This document shows positions 1 through 15,000 of a stretch of DNA of 64,000 nt, in pieces. The notes beneath the pieces are model-generated. The model worked only from the letters and a program-made list of their open reading frames with translations. It ran no database searches and was not told the origin of the DNA. The position numbers were made by a program, and so were the translations under genes. This stretch comes from Hydractinia symbiolongicarpus (lineage: Eukaryota; Cnidaria; Hydrozoa; Anthoathecata; Hydractiniidae), in assembly GCF_029227915.1 (NCBI RefSeq), contig NC_079884.1, positions 22,196,001 through 22,260,000 of the forward strand. Reading direction: 5' to 3'. Position 1 is the first letter of the stretch. Each line of letters starts with the position of its first letter.

Positions 1-73
1 TTTTCTGAGTGCCATCTTACTTACCCAACAACATTCCAGCATTGTGTTTATGTTTACATTCTGTATTTTTTAG

Positions 74-3000
74 CACCAATTGCAAGCATTCTTATGTAAC
101 TTAAATAAAACAGAAGTAAAGATATTAACTGATGAGTTAAAACTTTCATTCAACTGGAACCTTATGACACAGAAGGTAAGGCACAGTTTACTAATACAAT
201 AAATAGTATCGGAAGATTGTTGCACTTGTGCATTAATTGCTTGACTGTTGTTTCTATTTGGTATATGTTCTATTGTAGGGTTGCTACAATAGCTTTAAAA
301 ACGCTTGTACTTTCTTTATAAACATGATGAAAAATTGAGCATATCAGAAAACCAGGACTCAGAACTCTATAGGAGAACTCAGGACCCTAAAGGAGGACCT
401 AATGTTTTTACATTATTTTATTTGAAGTAATATATTTTAGTATTTTATGCTGGATATAATTTTGATACTCATGCTGGATGTGCATGAGATCCAATTAGCA
501 TTTAAGATCTTGGTGTCATTCCTATCAAATATCTGGAACCTTATTAAGAAATGTGAAATAATATGATTCTGTCTAATAAAACATATAAAGAGGCTACTGA
601 AACTTAAACATTTTAGTCTAATCTAAATATTTTTAGATTTTTTAAGATGTAAGGTTAGTTTTACTCTATCCTACCAAATTTTATTACGCAAGGTTTGATA
701 GGAGGTGTATTGTGTTTTTATTAACTACCAAAAGAATAAAAAAGTAAGGTGGAGAAAAATAATCATATGAAAAGAGCTCAACTTTGACTCGAAGAAGCTA
801 GAATTGATTTAGTCAATATTTCCAACGTTTATTTTTTTAATATCAATATCTGAGCTGATTGTAAATGTCAGTGAGTCTATGGTGAAAAAGAAAGTGTTTA
901 TATTTCAGAATGGATATTCTTAACTTCTGTGCAAAATCATTCTGATTTATTCTTAGCATATTCCTAGCACAGTTAAGATTGAAAGATCCTATAATGCAAT
1001 TTGTTGTAAAATCAACAGGTGCTGTTGTTTAAACAGTTTAATTCAACAATGGTAGGGTGCAAACAAAATTTCAAGATGAGTATATTCCTAGGATATTCTT
1101 AACTATTTGCCTAATTTAATCTTAAAGGGAACCCGACATGCAGATCCTAAGTTATGAGGTCGTCAGCAACAAAATAAGAGGCCTGGACTCAGCAAGAAAA
1201 TTTCTTTTCAGGAAAAACAATTATGTTAATCATTTCACCTTTGTAATATCTATGCATTGATAAAGTTTGAATGCACATCTCTCTGAAAATTTACTATTAC
1301 TTAAATATAACATAATTTATGCAGCATAATTAAATCTAAAATTCTTTAAATGTGAATATCTTGAGAACGAAGAGAGCTTTTTAACTCCTATCATAAGTCC
1401 AGCATCATTTTATACCTCAGGTTCTCGTTAATATATTCTTATAGAGTGGTCCATGGAAAGCGTATAAAGCAGTTACACTAGATAAGCACCTAAGAAACCG
1501 GTCTTTAAAATGAGTAAGATTACATGGTTAATAATAAACCATACAACAACCCCAGATTATCCACCAATGACACACAACCAACCCCATTGACCCTCTAATC
1601 ACCCCGATTCATTCTTGTTTAACTCCAATGACTCATAAATAGACTTTCCCTCTGTTACACATCACCCGAAATAGCTTGAGACAGCTGCAACTCCAACTTA
1701 CCTTAAAAATTATATTTTTAAAAATAACTTAGAGATTTCATAAATTTTAGGCCAGAAAAATGCTTCAATTTTTGTAGATTCCAATTGCAAAACTTAATCA
1801 ATTTTGTGTGATTTTAATCCCGTGAATGGCAGAAATGGAGGGAATTCTCAATATTATGTTTTCGTGAAATTCCATTCTTCTTTTCTAAATAATATTTTTT
1901 ACAAAATTTTTAATTTTTTTTAGAATTCCTTTAAACATGTCTTTTTGAACTTTACATATTCGCTGTGCCTATTTTTGAAAAACAAAACTTTTAAAGCAGC
2001 ATAGATATTCAATGCAGTATAATAGCTGATTTGTGAAATCCTAGTGTTTTCATTTTCCGTTTTGAGAGGACTATTGGTGATCACTATCACATCCACCATG
2101 TTTCATGAAAAAAATTTTTTCATCATTGCCATTAAACATGAAAAAAATATGAATAATTTCGCAATGCACAAAAAAAGTACTTAAATTTGAGAAGGAAATA
2201 ACAATTACGACGCAAGAAGTCATGGTGGAGCGAAGGATCGCTATTACATGAATTAATATTTTTACATGTTTACTTATATTTTTGATTTTGGTTTTATAAA
2301 ACGAATTCAAGAATTCATTGTGCGTAGTTAGGGTCATTGTGGGTGGGTGGGTGTCATTGCATGGTTTGATATTACCTGTAAATTGCGCAAAACCTGATAC
2401 AATTTTTTTATTAGAACAATTTTCTAAGAACGATGAGGCTACGAATGGCTAAAAAATGGGAACAATGTTAGAACAACTTCAGGTTAAGTATGTAAAAAGA
2501 ATAAGAACATCTCAGCCTGAAGTCAAATATCCTCAAGTCTTATAAAACAGTGTTCATTGTACCTACTTTTCACACTAAAAATTAGTTGTGGTTAAAGTGT
2601 ACTGAAGTGGTTCACAACAATGAAGACATCTTTTTATTTTTAAGTAACAATTTTGTAGACACATTTAATATGGTCAAAAATTATACATGGTTAGCCTTTG
2701 ATCAAAATTATTAAAAAGATATTTTTATGAAATTTCAATGGGTCTACTAGGACTACATTTTTTAAAAACTGTTTTTTATAGGAAATGTAATTTTTTACGC
2801 TTGTGACATCTTCTCATCTTAAACTTGTCTTCTGTTCTTTGATGGCCAAGGAAGGCATATGAAACAAAGTATAGATTGTGTCTATTTATAAAGAGTATGA
2901 ATAAATGAAATATCATTAACTCATCTTCATTATAAGTTTTATATACATACTAGTTGGTAGTTGTGGAAAAATCAATAGATTCGCCTATCCTTTTTATACT

Positions 3001-6000
3001 GCATAGCCTGCGCCCTACTACTTGCAATACCTCTGCGTGATAGACAGATGTATACGAGTATTATAATATAGATGTACTTATGTTAAAATTAGGTTGTCCT
3101 TCAGGGTTCTGGGTTCTCCCTTAGGGTCCTGGCTCCTGGGTTGTCCTATAGAGTTCTGGGTCCTGGGTCATCCTTTAGGGTCCTGGCTTTCGTATAGGAT
3201 CCTGGATTCTGTGTCCTGTAAGGTTTTCAGGTATGCTATTTACTTGATGTCTAAGCCTGTCCATACGCAACCATTGCTGTCCCTTTTCCAATAGGGAGTA
3301 CACAGGTCATTTTTCTTGAAATAACCAAATATTTTTTTCCAACTCTTCAATGCATTACAACAAAGGGCCTTTACTAAATTGTTTACTGCTTGTAATAATA
3401 TGAGGCCTTATGTTATAATACAATCAGATTCTGTTAATTTGAGTTTGTTTGAAATCTTAATAAAAAGGCATTTGAATATATATTCACATATGTGTCCACT
3501 TGCATTAAATTTATTTAAGACTTCTGATACTACATGTTGATTTATATTTTTCATACAATTTTCTGCTTTCCTAGATACGTGTTGTTGGTCCCACCATGGA
3601 AGAATATATGAATCGAGCTACCAAAATACGTGACGATGTAAGTAATTCTGTATAATTAATGAAATTATTATTTAAAGTGTATCAAAAGTTACTGACAAGA
3701 TAACCAGGTGACTAACATTTTGTTTCTCTTTGCAGTTAACAAAGCTAAGTAACCTCGAAGATGCTTTCATGAAATTGTCTAAGCTTGCAAAGGACCTTCA
3801 TTTAAATCTGACGAAAGTTGACAGTAGGAAACATAAATCTCGACCACACCAACTAAGATCGAATGCAAATGACATGTGGAATGTATTAGCACCTGTTTTA
3901 TGTGGTACTCCACGAAATAGTAAAAGTGAGGACAAGACAAAAGAAACTGGAAACTCTATTCCTGAAATGTTGGATGGCGTTGGTGAATCAACTAGGGCTT
4001 TAAAAGTTATGCTTTACACTCTAACGCATGACCCAATGATCCTTTATTCACCTAATGGAACTGCAGCTGATGAAGTTATGAACAAGGTAAATTTTTTATT
4101 TGATTTTATTCAGTTTTTTTTATTGTTGTTTTTTTATGACTTTTAGCACGTCATTTGCTTGGTTACAATGGTTCCTCTATGAGAAGAAGCTTTTGAAGCT
4201 CTGCAATTTTTCTTAGTTTTGTAGAAAGTGTAACAAGTTGCTGCATCTGAAAAGTCTTGGTAAATCTATGATGGCAATTTTTGTATTGTTTTGAACTTTT
4301 TTAACTCATTTATAGTCTGGTCATTTGTTGGACTTATTAAAACAAACAAAGAAAATTGGAACAAAATGGTTATCAATGTCCCAATCTTTTCAATCACAAC
4401 TGATGTTGAACAAAACTCAAGAGACCTTAAAAGACCTATTAGTGTCTGTTGATAAATTTCCTTTTATGTATGATAAACCTTTTAACATAAGCAATGATAT
4501 ATTAGAACATTCGCCTGAAAAGTTAAGAGAATTTCTTTTGGAACATAACCAGACCATAAAGTATTATACAAATTTTACAAAAGCGCACATAAAGAACATT
4601 ATAAATGCAATGTTGACCCAAGCTGATGGACATAATTCTGTGGTGATGCAATTGAAATCTATTGATTACATGGCAAAAGGCTGGAAGGCAGTGTTAGCAC
4701 CCATGAAACTTGATATATTTTACGGTTTTCCAAATGAGACAGCTATGGTAAAATACATTAACAATGTAACGTCTTCAAACAAACCACAAAAACCGATTTT
4801 GTCTGCAGTTGTGTTTGATAATATTAAAGAAGACGGCTCTTTACCTAAACATATATTTTATCGTATAAGAATGGATGGTCGACTGCTTCCTGCTACACAA
4901 GATGTCCGCTCTTCATATTGGACACCTAGTCCTTTTGTAGGGAGAGCTAATTATTTTTATTATGGTTTTGCTTGGATGCAGGATCAGTTAGAACGAGCAA
5001 TGATTGATGTTATGACTGGAACAAACGTTACTTCGCCAGGTTTATATGTTCAAGAGTTGCCATATCCATGCTATTTAAGTGATGAGTATGTTGTTCTTAT
5101 TTCACTGAAGTGTTTTAAATTGCTGATCTGTGCAAGCCAAAAAAGTTAAAATTTTAATATCTTAAAACTTGATTTAAATAAAACTAGATATTTGTTTAAA
5201 TACACTTATCTTTAAACATATTTTAAAACATTATTCGGTTAAAAAAATTAAAAAAATGCATAAGCTTTTTGGATAAATCCATCGTAAGTGCTATAAGGAA
5301 TTTTGGTAAAATAATTACATTTATATATAGCAAATTAAAAAGAAACAATGTATAATACATGAATAGTTTTTCCTAATGAATTTTTAAGAAGAGAAAAAAT
5401 CTACGTAACTCCATGCCTAAATAAAATTAGTTGGTCCAAATCTAACTTCATGACCACTGCTTTGAAATATAATGATTTCCCTATCAAGTAATGAAATAAG
5501 CTACAAGGAAAAATAAAAGCGCTAAGTTTTTTTTAATTGTGGATTAAATCTCATGATTACATTACATAGCAGAGATAGTAAGGCACTTGTTTACAACTTT
5601 GTTATGCAGTTGCAATTATGTTTTTTCTATAACAACAACCAAAACTATGTATATACTGCAAAAGCACAAACCATTTCATTTTTTGTAACCTTAGTTACAA
5701 AACAACAGACAGTATCAAAAGATTTATTTTTATTTAGTTTCATGTTTGTCATACAATACATTATGCCATTGTGTGTTGTTGTATCGTTTATCTATTCTGT
5801 TGCAATCCTCGTTCAATGTATCGTTCACGAGAAAGAACAACGATTGAAAGAAGTTATGAAAATGATGGGTTTAAGTAATGCGGTGCATTGGACGTCGTGG
5901 TTTATAACAAGTGCCACTACTATGATCCTTGTAGTAGTTTTGTTGACTATTGTATTGAAGGTGCTGTATATATGTTTATCTTACTCCTTAGTTTTTAAAT

Positions 6001-9000
6001 AGAAGAGTAAGTCATTATAGTAGTGTAACTAAATATGTATGTAGCAAAGTGTATTGCATAAAATCACATCTTTAACTCTCATGTAATAGAGGTAGAACAA
6101 TCTCTGGGTTATAAGTGCCTTGTTTTGACTGCTTTTATGCATTTTTTTAGGAAAATTACAATGAACAAAGCTTACAAAGTAACACTAGTGTTTTCAAATA
6201 AATTTTCCCTTTTTGGTTTTTTAGGTTGGTTCGATATTGAAGAATAGCAATCCGTTGATTATCCTGATATTTCTATTGTTAGCTGCAGTGGCTACAATAA
6301 ACTTCTGTTTTCTTATAAGCATTTTCTTTTCGAAAGCAAAGTTGGCTGCAGCATGTGGAGGCATCATATACTTTGTAACCTACATGCCCTATGTGTTTAT
6401 ATCTATACAAGAAAGAGGAATTGGTCACGGAAATATTGGATTTAATTTCAAAACAATTGCGAGTTTATTTTCCACCACAGCATTTGGATTGGGTGCTCGA
6501 TATTTTGCATTGCATGAACAAAATGGCATTGGTGTGCAGTGGTACAATATTGCCTCCAGCCCTGTAAGTAAAGTGCTTAAAGATTTATTACCAAATTTCT
6601 ATATCATTAACAATTAACTTTTAATTAGAGATTTATTTAATTTTAGTATCTGCTTGTTATGTTTTTCCGAACTTAATTACTTCTTTCTTTTTTTTAGCTG
6701 GAAAACGATACTTTTAATCTGGCACAAGTTTTTAAAATGTTGATTGTTGATACATTTCTATATGCAATACTTGTTTGGTATATTGAAGCAATTCACCCTG
6801 GTGTATATGGCATTCCAAGGCCATGGTATTTTCCTTTTCAGCCATCATATTGGTTAGGTCCAAACGTTAATTGGAGTCCTGATGTTGATTGCTTTAAGTC
6901 ATATAGACGAGTAAGAGGTCATTCACAAACGAATATAGACCAACCAAATACACCTGCATTGTTGGCAGTTGAAAGTGAACCAATACATTTACAATTGGGT
7001 GTTTTTATCGATAATTTAGTAAAGGTATGTAAATTTTGTGTAGTTATTAATGTTTTACAGCGTGCTGTTTTAATTTTATGAATGAGTTTGAAATCATTTA
7101 TTGTATCTTGGATTAAAGGTAGGTGGCATTGGATTAAACCTAGCTGGCATAAAAAACCAAATTTCTCTATTTATTATTCCAAATGTTATTGTTTTCTTTT
7201 CAAATGTGTTGAAAAAATTAAGATGTGGAACCAACCCATTTGGTTGCAGAAACTTTGTTTTTGCGATTGATCTTTTTAATTAAAGTAGATGATTCACAAG
7301 GAGATTGCAATAAAATACCAGTTCACTATAAACTTCCCTATATACTATGGTAATACTTGTTTCAGAGTCCAAATCAAGCTAAATGATCTTATTTTAATTC
7401 AGGTTTATAAGAAAGGAAGTCCGCCAGCAGTTGATCATCTTTCATTAAACTTGTATGAAAGTCAAATCACCTCTTTTCTTGGACACAATGGAGCAGGGAA
7501 AACAACCACAATGTCTTTGTTAACTGGACTATTCCCATCTACTTCGGGAACTGCTTATATCTATGGTAATGATATACACAAAGACATGGATAAGATTAGA
7601 CGAAGTCTAGGACTGTGTCCACAACACAATGTATTATACAGCAAGTGAGTGGTTATGTTCAAGTGATTGTTACAGTATGTAACAATTTATTCTTAATCTG
7701 TTCTTCAGGTAGTTTAGATGAATTAACAAAGATGTTACGTTTGTTAGAGCTTTTTTTTTTCCAATACAAGTGCTCACAATGGGTACACCAGTTTAAAAGC
7801 CTTTTTTATATATAGCGGTGAGCTAGCTTTGTTTGCTAGACGGGCCTCCTTCATTGTACATAATCTTGTACGTAACATTGAAAAATCTTCCAAAAATAAG
7901 CATTTTCAATACTGTTTTAGTACAAAACATTTTTATTGTGGAAACATTTCTTACTTCTTCCCAAAGTCCATGTTTCGATTTTTTTATATTTGATAGTTTC
8001 AAATGCAAACAGTACTCTGTACTTTTAATAGATTAACCGTGGAGGAGCATTTGTGGTTTTACGCACGGTTGAAAGGAATGCCAGTCAAGCAGGTCGAGGA
8101 GGAAACTAATAGGTAAGTCAGATTCAGTTGTACACAATGTCAGCTGCTTAATCATGAAATTTTATATTTCCTAGTAACCTTTTCTTGGGAATTCAAAATC
8201 AAGGCTTTTACATAATTGTTTTATTATTTTTGTAGGATATTAGAAGATGTAGGACTGCCAGAAAAAAGAAAGAGTTTCGTTGATACCTTGTCAGGTGGTA
8301 TGAAGAGAAAGTTATCAGTAGCAATGGCATTTGTTGGTGGATCCAAAACAGTAATACTGGATGAACCGACGGCAGGGGTGGATCCATTTGCTAGGAGAGC
8401 AATCTGGGAATTATTAGCGAAATACAAAGAAGGTATATGTTGTTGCAGTATTATCTCTTACTTTTCGATGTAACATTCGAGAATGACAGAAACCATTAGT
8501 CTCAATTTGCAGTGTTATTATTTAACATTGATTTTCCAGGAAGAACGATACTTCTATCAACACATTTCATGGACGAGGCGGACATTTTGGGTGACCGAAT
8601 AGCAATTATATCGCATGGGAAATTACGTTGTTGTGGCTCCTCCTTGTTTTTAAAAACGAAATTCGGAGATGGATATCATTTAACTTTGGTCAAAGAAACC
8701 AAAAAAGGTATGTCATTTTTTCGTATTTTGCTATTCTTGTGCTAAACTGGTTTTAGTTGCTAGTGTTGTAAATATAAAAATACGAAGCACCACCTTTTTG
8801 CTATCCAGAATGGTCTTGTTTCACATTGTCATCGTTGTTACTGCTAGCATTCTTAACGGAGTAAAGAGCGGATTGTTTGGAAGTTTATGAAAAATGTAAA
8901 CATTTAAAGAAACAAACAATGTCTTTATTTATTTATTTGTTTGTTTGTTTGTTTGTTTGTTTGTCTGTTTGTTTGTTTGTTTGTTTGTTTGTTTGTTTGT

Positions 9001-12000
9001 TTGTTTGTTTGTTTGTTTATTATATTTATTATTTGTTGTAGATACACTTAATAAGATTTCAACAGAAGCTATTACAAAGTTTATAAAAGGATTTATACCA
9101 TCAGCACAAAAGATTTGCGAAACACAATACGAACTGTCATACATTCTACCTGACAAGGGAAAGGAAAGAAAAGGAATGTTGCGAAAACTGTTTGAGGGGT
9201 TGGAAGAAAATAAGCAACAGCTTGGTTGCAAAAGTTTTGGTTTACAAGACACAACTCTGGAAGAGGTATATAATGTTTTTTCATATTGTTATTTGTAGTA
9301 TTTTTATTATGCATTGACATGAGAGAACATACTGACATTGTCTTTATATATATTTAGGTTTTTCTAAAAGTAACAGAAGCTACTGTAGTTGGTGAAGATG
9401 TAGGTGGGTATATGCAGTGAAAACAAATCCTTTTCACAATCTTTTTTATACATCTGATTGTTATTTACAAAGTTGTAGATACCTAAACTTAATAAGAAAT
9501 AGTTTTCATTGTGTTTGGTGTTTACAGTAGCTTATTAAAATGTCTTCTCAATCTATCATACCGAAATAAACCCTCGATACAAACAATCTAAAATATATAA
9601 GCTTTCAGTCAGATACTTTATGTGGGCCCATAATCCAGTGTGGCTATTAACGAGAAGGGCTTATAAACCAGGATAGATTTTACATCTTAGAATAAAAGGT
9701 TGTTGTAGTATCGAAATGTCTCAATGAATAAAGACATTTTTTCCTATTAAATTGTCTTTGCTGAATGAATCGTTTAGTTGGAAATGTACCCCCATCAGGT
9801 GCAAAATTATAAATGATATCTTGATGTCTTCTAACATAATCGGGCTTCTAAAACAATCGTCCCCGATACTTGCCTCAGATATGGGCAGGTACTGTCATAG
9901 GAAGCTAATGTTACTGAATCACCACAAAATACCTCTGAAAAAAAATTAGTATTGGATGTAGGCATAGGTATTCCATGCAACCTTCGTCTATGGACCAAAA
10001 GCCAAAGAAGAAGGCTATGCAAAATATATAAGAGATGTAATTTTTGTTAGTTACAAATATAAGGACCTTTATCCAAGGGGGACTTTTATCTAGATAGGCC
10101 TATATTTATGATTTTACAGTAATTTTATATCAAGTTTACAAAAACACTAATTACTGGTCTTATATTTTTTTTAGATGAACCTAATGAGCTTGTTGGTACT
10201 ATTGATGAAATCCTTCCAACAGTTCAATCACCTTCAGAAGAACCTCTTATACCACCACTTCAATCACCGACCTCACCTCAGACAATAAGTTCTCCACTGT
10301 CTGACACCGATACTATCACAAGCATACCTACCAAGTTTTTAATTGAAAAGAAACCTGGTCACAGAAGGTCATTTTCAACTGATTTAATTGACAGGTTGTC
10401 ATCTATTATTTCATTGGTGTAAAATGCTCCAAACCTAAACTATAATATCGATATTTATATCTGTTTCTTTCTGTATTTTTTTCTGTATACTTTAGGTATT
10501 TTAACTTTTTCGCTTTGTTTAGTTCCATCACAGTATTTTATTCGTTATAGCAAACTGCACAGCAGAAGACACCAAGCTGCTCCACCTGTTTGTGCCCATC
10601 GACGTACAGCATCAGGAGGCTTTTGCGGTCACCGCCGATCTCTTTCTAGTGATTTGACATTTTCACTCACAGCCAACGATACCAATACACCGGAAACGAT
10701 AAAGAAAGTGTCGAAGCACAAACGAGTTCCATCTGGAGTTGCAAAAATGCATGCAGTGGGTAGCGAGGCATGGCAGTGTCATGCCGGTGGAACAAAAACT
10801 GTCAACGCTAACATGCGGAGGTGGCAACAATTTTACGGGTTATTGATAAAACGTTTCCATCACAGTCGAAGAAACATCAAAGGGTTACTAACACATATAT
10901 TACTGCCGGGTATATTTATTTCCATTGCCATGACTGTTGCGTTATCTCAACCGAAAGACCAACTTTACCCGCCTCTTACTTTATCACCATCAATGTTTCA
11001 CCCTCCGCCCTATTATATACCGTTTAACAACAACAAAAAAGGTGCTTTTAATATGCCTGAAAAAATGGAAAATACTTTTAATTTGGCATCAGGTGTCGGC
11101 AGTGATTGTGTTTTACGAGATTCCAATATGACATTCACTCATGCTATGTCAGTAAGAGATTTAAGAAGAAATTTATCAGCTTACTTTGATAAATTTTGTT
11201 CACAGCAAGTTGGTAAAAAATATGAAATTCCACGCCCAAGAAGATTCGTACAAAATTTAACACATAGTGAAAGAAGAGAGAGTTGTTACTGTGAGCGCTC
11301 GCAGTGGCATTGTGATGATACTGTGGAAAGAAACACCAAAGAATTTACCACTGTTACCTTGGATACATTAATAAACGTAACACAGAAGAACTTTCAGAAG
11401 TATCTGCAGAACACAAACTTTATGTACAAGAGGCAGAGGTGTGTTATTTAACATTAAAACCCACATCAGTACAGTAAAACTTAAAAAACGGGGAAATGTT
11501 TTATAAAACTTTTTTGATTACTTCTTCCTACAAGCATGCAAATGTATTATCTTAAGAAATTTTCTTTATATCACTAATGGCTTTTTATAAATTTTTTTTT
11601 GTTGTAATCTTAGAAAAACGATTCTAGCATGCAAAAAATATAGCGTAATACAAATATTTTTTTATTTAAATCTGAAGAACTTGGGAAATTTCGGGGCTAT
11701 TGTGTAAATTTTAAGCAACCAAATTTGCTAATTTTATAGAGAGCATAATAATCAAAATATCACTGTGAAAACCCCACAAAAAAAGAGAAAAGAAAATTTG
11801 ACTCTGACCTTCCGGGGTTTTTTTTCTCTCTTAGATACGGCGCGTTAACATTTGGTGATGAACAAGAAGCTGTTCCTGTTCAAATCAAAAACTCTCCACA
11901 TCTCGAAGTCCGAAAACTTTTTCTTCGTGATTCTGCAAGGGTATTAAACTTTTAATAACGTTATAAACAACTGACTACTTTAGTTTTTAAAATTCATTTC

Positions 12001-15000
12001 TTGATATGTTGCATTGTTTATATTTTTTCATCGACATCGTCATATATGTAGGTTTGGTTTAGTAATCGAGGATTTCATGCTATGCCAGCTTTTATTAATG
12101 CTATGGATAATGCAATTTTGAGAGCGTCCATCACTCCCGAAATGGGTGACCCCGCTGCATACGGTAAGAATAAACATGTTTATATTACCTTGAAGATTTT
12201 AACACCAGAAAAAACCAATCTAACCCGAATACAAAATGCTTAACAAAAAAGTTTATTTAATTTCTGACGAATTTTTTATCAAAATTCTGCTCTCCATTGA
12301 GGTGTTTTAGTTAACATTTTTTAATAACAATGAGAAAAGGAATTCTGTAGGAGAGTAAATTGAAATTGACAATTTTACCGACGTTTAAAAAATGGCGGGA
12401 GAAATATATAGCTACATATTTTGTGAAAAAAGTGAATGTAGTTATGTGAAAATAGAAACGTTTCAAGATGAATTTTACTAAATTACTTAAATGTTAAATA
12501 TTCACTCCGAAAAACTGGATCTTAGAAATGAGTTTCGCTTTAATGATATTTATCTTAAATTCGCGCATCTCGCAAACTAAAAAAAGCCTACTCCATATAG
12601 AGGTTGCACGAAATTAACTGTTATATTTATTATGACTTTGTTTAGGAATCACTGCTATAACACATCCATTGAACGTTACCAAAAATGTATTAAATCTTGA
12701 CTCAATGTAAGTTTTCTATCGATATGGCAAACTTTTTTATTAGAACAATTTTTAAAAAAGCAGCAAGACTGAAAGAGGATGTGAAATAAGAAGAATGGCA
12801 AAAAGAGTAAAGGAATATTTTGATATGTACAGTTACAAAATGTTCATTACTTTTTATTACTTTTTATTTTTATTATTTATATTATTTCTAAGAGAGTGGC
12901 TTGACGAGAAGTTAGGAAATGTTTAACAAAAACTCTGTTTTGTATTTTTTAATGGGTACCATCATTTTATTAAGTTTTCTTTGACTGATCCTGCTGTGGA
13001 AATATGTTTATAAGATTTAATTTACTTCAGTACTTGCAGATCGACTAATGCTGTAACGTGTTTGTTTTATGTTATAGAAAACAAGGAACAGACACTATTA
13101 TCGCTATCTTCGTCATCATTGCTATGTCATTTGTCCCTGCCAGTTTCGTCGTGTTTCTTGTCATGGAGAGAACAACAAAAGCGAAACATATTCAATTTGT
13201 TAGCGGTGTTAACCCAGTGTTGTACTGGCTGTCAAATTATGTGTGGGATTTTGTAAGTACTATACTATTATCTTGAATTTTATTGTGATGTTGCAACTGG
13301 CGGCCTTGTGGTAGAGCGTTTGCCTCCAGTACGGAAGGTCTTGGGTTCAAACACTGGCCAAGTTAGACCAGAGACTATAAAAGTATGAATCGATCCTTTC
13401 TGCGTAACGTTCAACATAAGAATAGGAGTGATATCTTATACGGTGGTCTTGTTGAGCGGTTGTTGTGCTTGCACGCCTTTCGTAGGTCCAATGAGAGCTT
13501 TAAACACACTAGGACCCCCTTTGATAACAGTTCTATTGGCAACTGAAGAGGCTATCCTGGGTAAATAATAGTAATAATAATAAGAGATTCTAAATTCCAT
13601 CATTTGTCTTTGTTTAGTTAAACTTTTTGATACCAGCAATGGCATGTATGGTAATCTTCCATATCTTTAATGTTCCTGCGTATGCATCGCACACGAATTT
13701 TCCAGCTGTTTGTGCACTGTTTATATGTTATGGGTAAGTACTTTATTGTCAAAAACGTTAAAAGGTTTTTATTGCCTAACTTTAACCTTGGAAACACATG
13801 TTTTTTTATGTAAACAATCTCTGAAGTAAGTATTTAAATAAACTTGTGAATGGTACCTTTAAGGGTCTTCCATATGAACTAGACTTTTCGCTTGAGAAGT
13901 AATTTTTTTTTCTAGATGGTCAATCACACCAATGATGTATCCAGCATCGTTCCTGTTCAAGGAAGCAAGTACAGCTTATGTGGTGTTGATTCTAATGAAC
14001 CTCTTTCTTGGTATAACATGTACTGTTACCACATCGATATTGCAGTTGTTTCCAAATGATCCGGTAGGTTTAATACTATTTCTTTTACTGCCGCTCTGAT
14101 ATTAAATTTGGACCGCTATATTCTTGTGTTTTCTCAGTGTACTGGAATACGATTTTATATTTTATTACAATGTCATTTTTTTACTGTATTATCGGCTTTT
14201 ATTCCAGCAACTGACTATGGCGTTCCATGTTGTGAGGTTAGGTTCACTCATCTTTCCTAACTATTGTCTTGGAAGAGGTTTGATGGATCTTGCTTATAAC
14301 GAACTTATGAACATCGTACACGTGCAGATTGGTGAGTATGTTAGATTTAATTAATTGGTATGTTTAAATGAAAGAAAATGGAGGAAAACTGCTGTTGATT
14401 TTTTCTGTTGCTAATGTAAAGCATCTTTACGCAGTTCCTGGAGTGATTGATTTTCTGTTTTAAATTATTATTTACTTCCGGAATATCATTTGTCATGTAC
14501 CTTATTCACTACTTATGGATCTTGTGTTATCTTGTTTAGGTCAATCTGATAAGGTTAGATCTCCATTTGAATGGGACATTGTGCTAAGAAGTTTGGTGTG
14601 CATGTTATCTGAAGGATTTCTATTTTTTCTCATCACGCTGCTTATTGAGTACAGATGCACAATAAAGCGAAAGTACGTTAAAAGTTTGTAATTCTTCTTA
14701 ATTTGTTAAGTCTCTATAATAATAGTCTTTGTCCGTATGTTTGTTTGTAACAGTGTTAACTACGCCCGAAATATTAAAGCTGCAAATAACAAATGCGATA
14801 TAATTTTATTAACTGACTACGTTTCCATACAACTGCATATTTCGCTTAAGTGAAAAAAGCTTTTTTTCCACCAAAATGCGCATTGAAGTGAAATTACCGC
14901 TGACTCGACGTAAAAACATGCTTCTGAGCTTCTCTCAACAAAGTGAACCCACGCGATTTTTTCAGCGCGCCTTTTTTTTTCTTGAATATTGGTAGAATTT

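Larger units (their letters stand above)
74..7024 (+). other. ABCA exons 1-7: extracellular domain 1 and first membrane block
   Basis: The first visible exon reads [15 protein letters not shown], matching the part of ABCA1 extracellular domain 1 around its FQLHLTSLCNGSK segment. Exon 4 (4316-5085) carries the [16 protein letters not shown] and [13 protein letters not shown] segments that precede the membrane block. Exons 5-7 hold hydrophobic segments ([45 protein letters not shown]) and the cytosolic [16 protein letters not shown] coupling segment. The [10 protein letters not shown] motif at the end of the block is very conserved in ABCA1/A4/A7. The donor of exon 5 (gtgctg at 5961) is weak, but the frame and the next exon support it. 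Confidence 0.9.

Noticed and set aside
7082-7283. Short plus-strand frames between ABCA exons 7 and 8
   Set aside because: They lie in the intron; the frame from exon 7 joins exon 8 exactly without them.
8929-9252. Reading frame on the minus strand with a (NKQT)n C-terminal repeat
   Set aside because: It is the translation of the TTTG microsatellite opposite a real ABCA exon.
9358-9399. ABCA exon 13 ending at the gtaggt donor at 9400
   Set aside because: That donor puts the next exon out of frame; using the gtgggt donor at 9404 gives a continuous frame (GEDV then DEPNELVG).
9831-10022. 63-codon minus-strand frame in an ABCA intron
   Set aside because: No recognisable domain, no splice partners, and it lies wholly inside an intron of the opposite strand.
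13299-13375. tRNA gene
   Set aside because: A and B boxes are present, but the acceptor stem does not close, a SINE body follows, and a related copy exists at 27279; it is a tRNA-derived SINE.
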